This document shows positions 63,261-64,000 of a DNA stretch of 64,000 nucleotides, one piece after another (the stretch's first letter is position 1; each line of letters opens with the position of its first letter). The stretch spans positions 62,001-126,000 of the forward strand of contig NZ_NTHN02000002.1 in the NCBI RefSeq assembly GCF_002300555.2, written 5' to 3'. The DNA is from Alloyangia mangrovi (GTDB lineage: Bacteria; Pseudomonadota; Alphaproteobacteria; Rhodobacterales; Rhodobacteraceae). The translations under genes and the position numbers were made by a program. The notes beneath the pieces are model-generated. The model made no database searches. It was not told where the DNA came from and saw only the letters and a list, made by a program, of their open reading frames with translations.

Positions 63261-63698
63261 ATGACCCTGACCCCGCAACATATCACCGACATCCGCCGCA
63301 GCTGGCAGGTGCTGGCCACCGAGGCTGACGCCTTCGCATCCGGCTTCTACGACCAGCTTTTCCGCAGCGACCCCGGCCTCCGGTCGCTCTTTGCCCGCAC
63401 CGATCTGCCCGCGCAGCGCCGCAAGCTGATCGCGGCGATCGGGCTTGTGGTGCGCCATGCCGACGATCTGTCGCCGGTGATCGGCCCGCTCACGGAGCTC
63501 GGCGCCCGGCACCTGGGCTACGGCGTGAAGGACAGCGACTATACCACGGTCGGCGGCGCGCTGATCGAGACCATGGAGGCGCACCTGCAGGAGGCCTTCA
63601 CCCCCGAGGTCCGCGACGCCTGGCTCACTGCTTACGGGGCGGTCGCGGGCACGATGATGGCGGGCGCGCAGGCCGCCGCACCGCGCAAGAGCGCCTGA
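63261..63698 (+). CDS. Single-domain globin
   Basis: 145 residues. Three-over-three globin similar to Vitreoscilla-type domains: ITDIRRSWQVLATEADAFAS, FYDQLFRSDPGLRSLFARTD, the distal-side Gln in PAQRRKLIAAIGLVV, and the proximal His in LGARHLGYGVKDSDY. No reductase domain follows, so it relies on another protein for electrons. Second hemoglobin in the region, with its own GAAAC element. Confidence 0.85.
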   Translation: MTLTPQHITDIRRSWQVLATEADAFASGFYDQLFRSDPGLRSLFARTDLPAQRRKLIAAIGLVVRHADDLSPVIGPLTELGARHLGYGVKDSDYTTVGGALIETMEAHLQEAFTPEVRDAWLTAYGAVAGTMMAGAQAAAPRKSA

Positions 63699-63708
63699 GG
63701 GGGCCGCC

Positions 63709-63840
63709 ATGTCCAACGCTCCCTCCCCCTCGATCCCACTCGCCGCAGTCAAGGTGGCGGGCCTGCGCAGGCTCCTCGCTGCCGCGGTGCTCGCCTCGGC
63801 CTTTGGGGTCTTCGCCCATTGCCTGCTTCCGCTCCTCTGA
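63709..63840 (+). CDS. 43-residue membrane protein
   Basis: ATG 63709, ten bases after the globin stop, with GGGGG ahead. A basic segment (VKVAGLRRLL) is followed by one hydrophobic helix with a Cys and His (LAAAVLASAFGVFAHCLLPL). It ends 26 bases before the cysteine synthase gene. A small anchor or regulator is possible; no family is recognised. Confidence 0.5.
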   Translation: MSNAPSPSIPLAAVKVAGLRRLLAAAVLASAFGVFAHCLLPLL

Positions 63841-63866
63841 GCGCCTTTCGAACAAGGAGTTTCCCG

Positions 63867-64000
63867 ATGACCAGAGCGTTTCAGAACATCCTCGAGGCCG
63901 TCGGCAACACGCCCATCGTCCGGATCACCAAGCTCGCGCCCGAGGGCGTCGAGCTCTACGTCAAGCTCGAGGCTTTCAACCCCATGGGCTCGGTCAAGGA
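63867..64000 (+). CDS. Cysteine synthase / cystathionine beta-synthase family, 5' part
   Basis: 44 residues before the window ends. FQNILEAVGNTPIVRITKLA and VKLEAFNPMGSVK are the N-terminal signature of the PLP-dependent O-acetylserine sulfhydrylase family; the last Lys is the Schiff-base residue. It would make cysteine from sulfide. The AAGGAG site is present. Whether a regulatory CBS domain follows is outside the window. Confidence 0.85.
   Translation, partial: MTRAFQNILEAVGNTPIVRITKLAPEGVELYVKLEAFNPMGSVK

Overview
This 64 kb window is high-GC alphaproteobacterial DNA, most likely from the Rhodobacterales (Roseobacter group). The evidence is divergent hemE and hemC, glyQ followed by a DUF6446 gene, tandem Lrp/AsnC genes next to ilvC, and TRAP and sugar ABC transporters, all with strong G/C third-codon bias. 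No name is readable from the sequence itself.

Positions 1-20979 are the right part of a siphovirus-type prophage. Head completion and head morphogenesis genes come first. An accessory cassette follows (HigBA toxin-antitoxin, ribbon-helix-helix protein, Rha/KilAC antirepressor). Then come neck, tail terminator, tail tube, tail chaperone, tape measure, tail tip, a DUF6950-type peptidase, a gpJ-like tip protein and a tailspike. The lysis module (endolysin, holin candidate) leads into an AT-richer island of accessory genes. The prophage ends in a 48-bp copy of the 3' half of a tRNA-Arg(CCG), the attachment site. No integrase or terminase is present, so they must lie left of the window.

Positions 21-38.4 kb are ordinary chromosome: an ABC-2 exporter, an EamA transporter, hemE/hemC, glyQ, an envelope protein with a dead trypsin-like domain, a sorbosone-dehydrogenase-like protein, a TRAP transporter, ilvC, two Lrp regulators and a class V aminotransferase. 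Positions 38.7-41.8 kb hold a winged-helix regulator with no ordinary start codon, divergent from an outer-membrane barrel gene broken at a T8 tract.

Positions 41.8-53 kb form a catabolic cluster for an unknown sugar or sugar acid. It has an ABC importer, a Gfo/Idh/MocA dehydrogenase, an amidohydrolase/lactonase, a fuconate-dehydratase-like enolase, a MaoC hydratase, a CaiB/BaiF CoA-transferase, a solute-binding-like protein without a signal peptide, and an IclR regulator. A 16-bp motif (YATTC-N6-RAAT) lies in front of all its transcription units.

Positions 53.5-64 kb are the most unusual part. Rhodanese/YgjV, OsmC, two flavoproteins, a truncated hemoglobin, a PAS-cyclase with degenerate catalytic residues, a hybrid histidine kinase, an OmpR-type regulator, a second globin and a cysteine synthase form five transcription units. 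Each is preceded by GAAAC repeats with conserved spacing (9 bp pairs, then 33 or 23 bp to another GAAAC, often 8 bp before a GTCAG-like element). I infer a shared regulon, perhaps for gas, redox or sulfur stress, controlled by the local two-component system.

Six genes carry single-base frameshifts, five of them at homopolymers, and one has an in-frame TAG. Base-calling error must be ruled out before reading these as biology.
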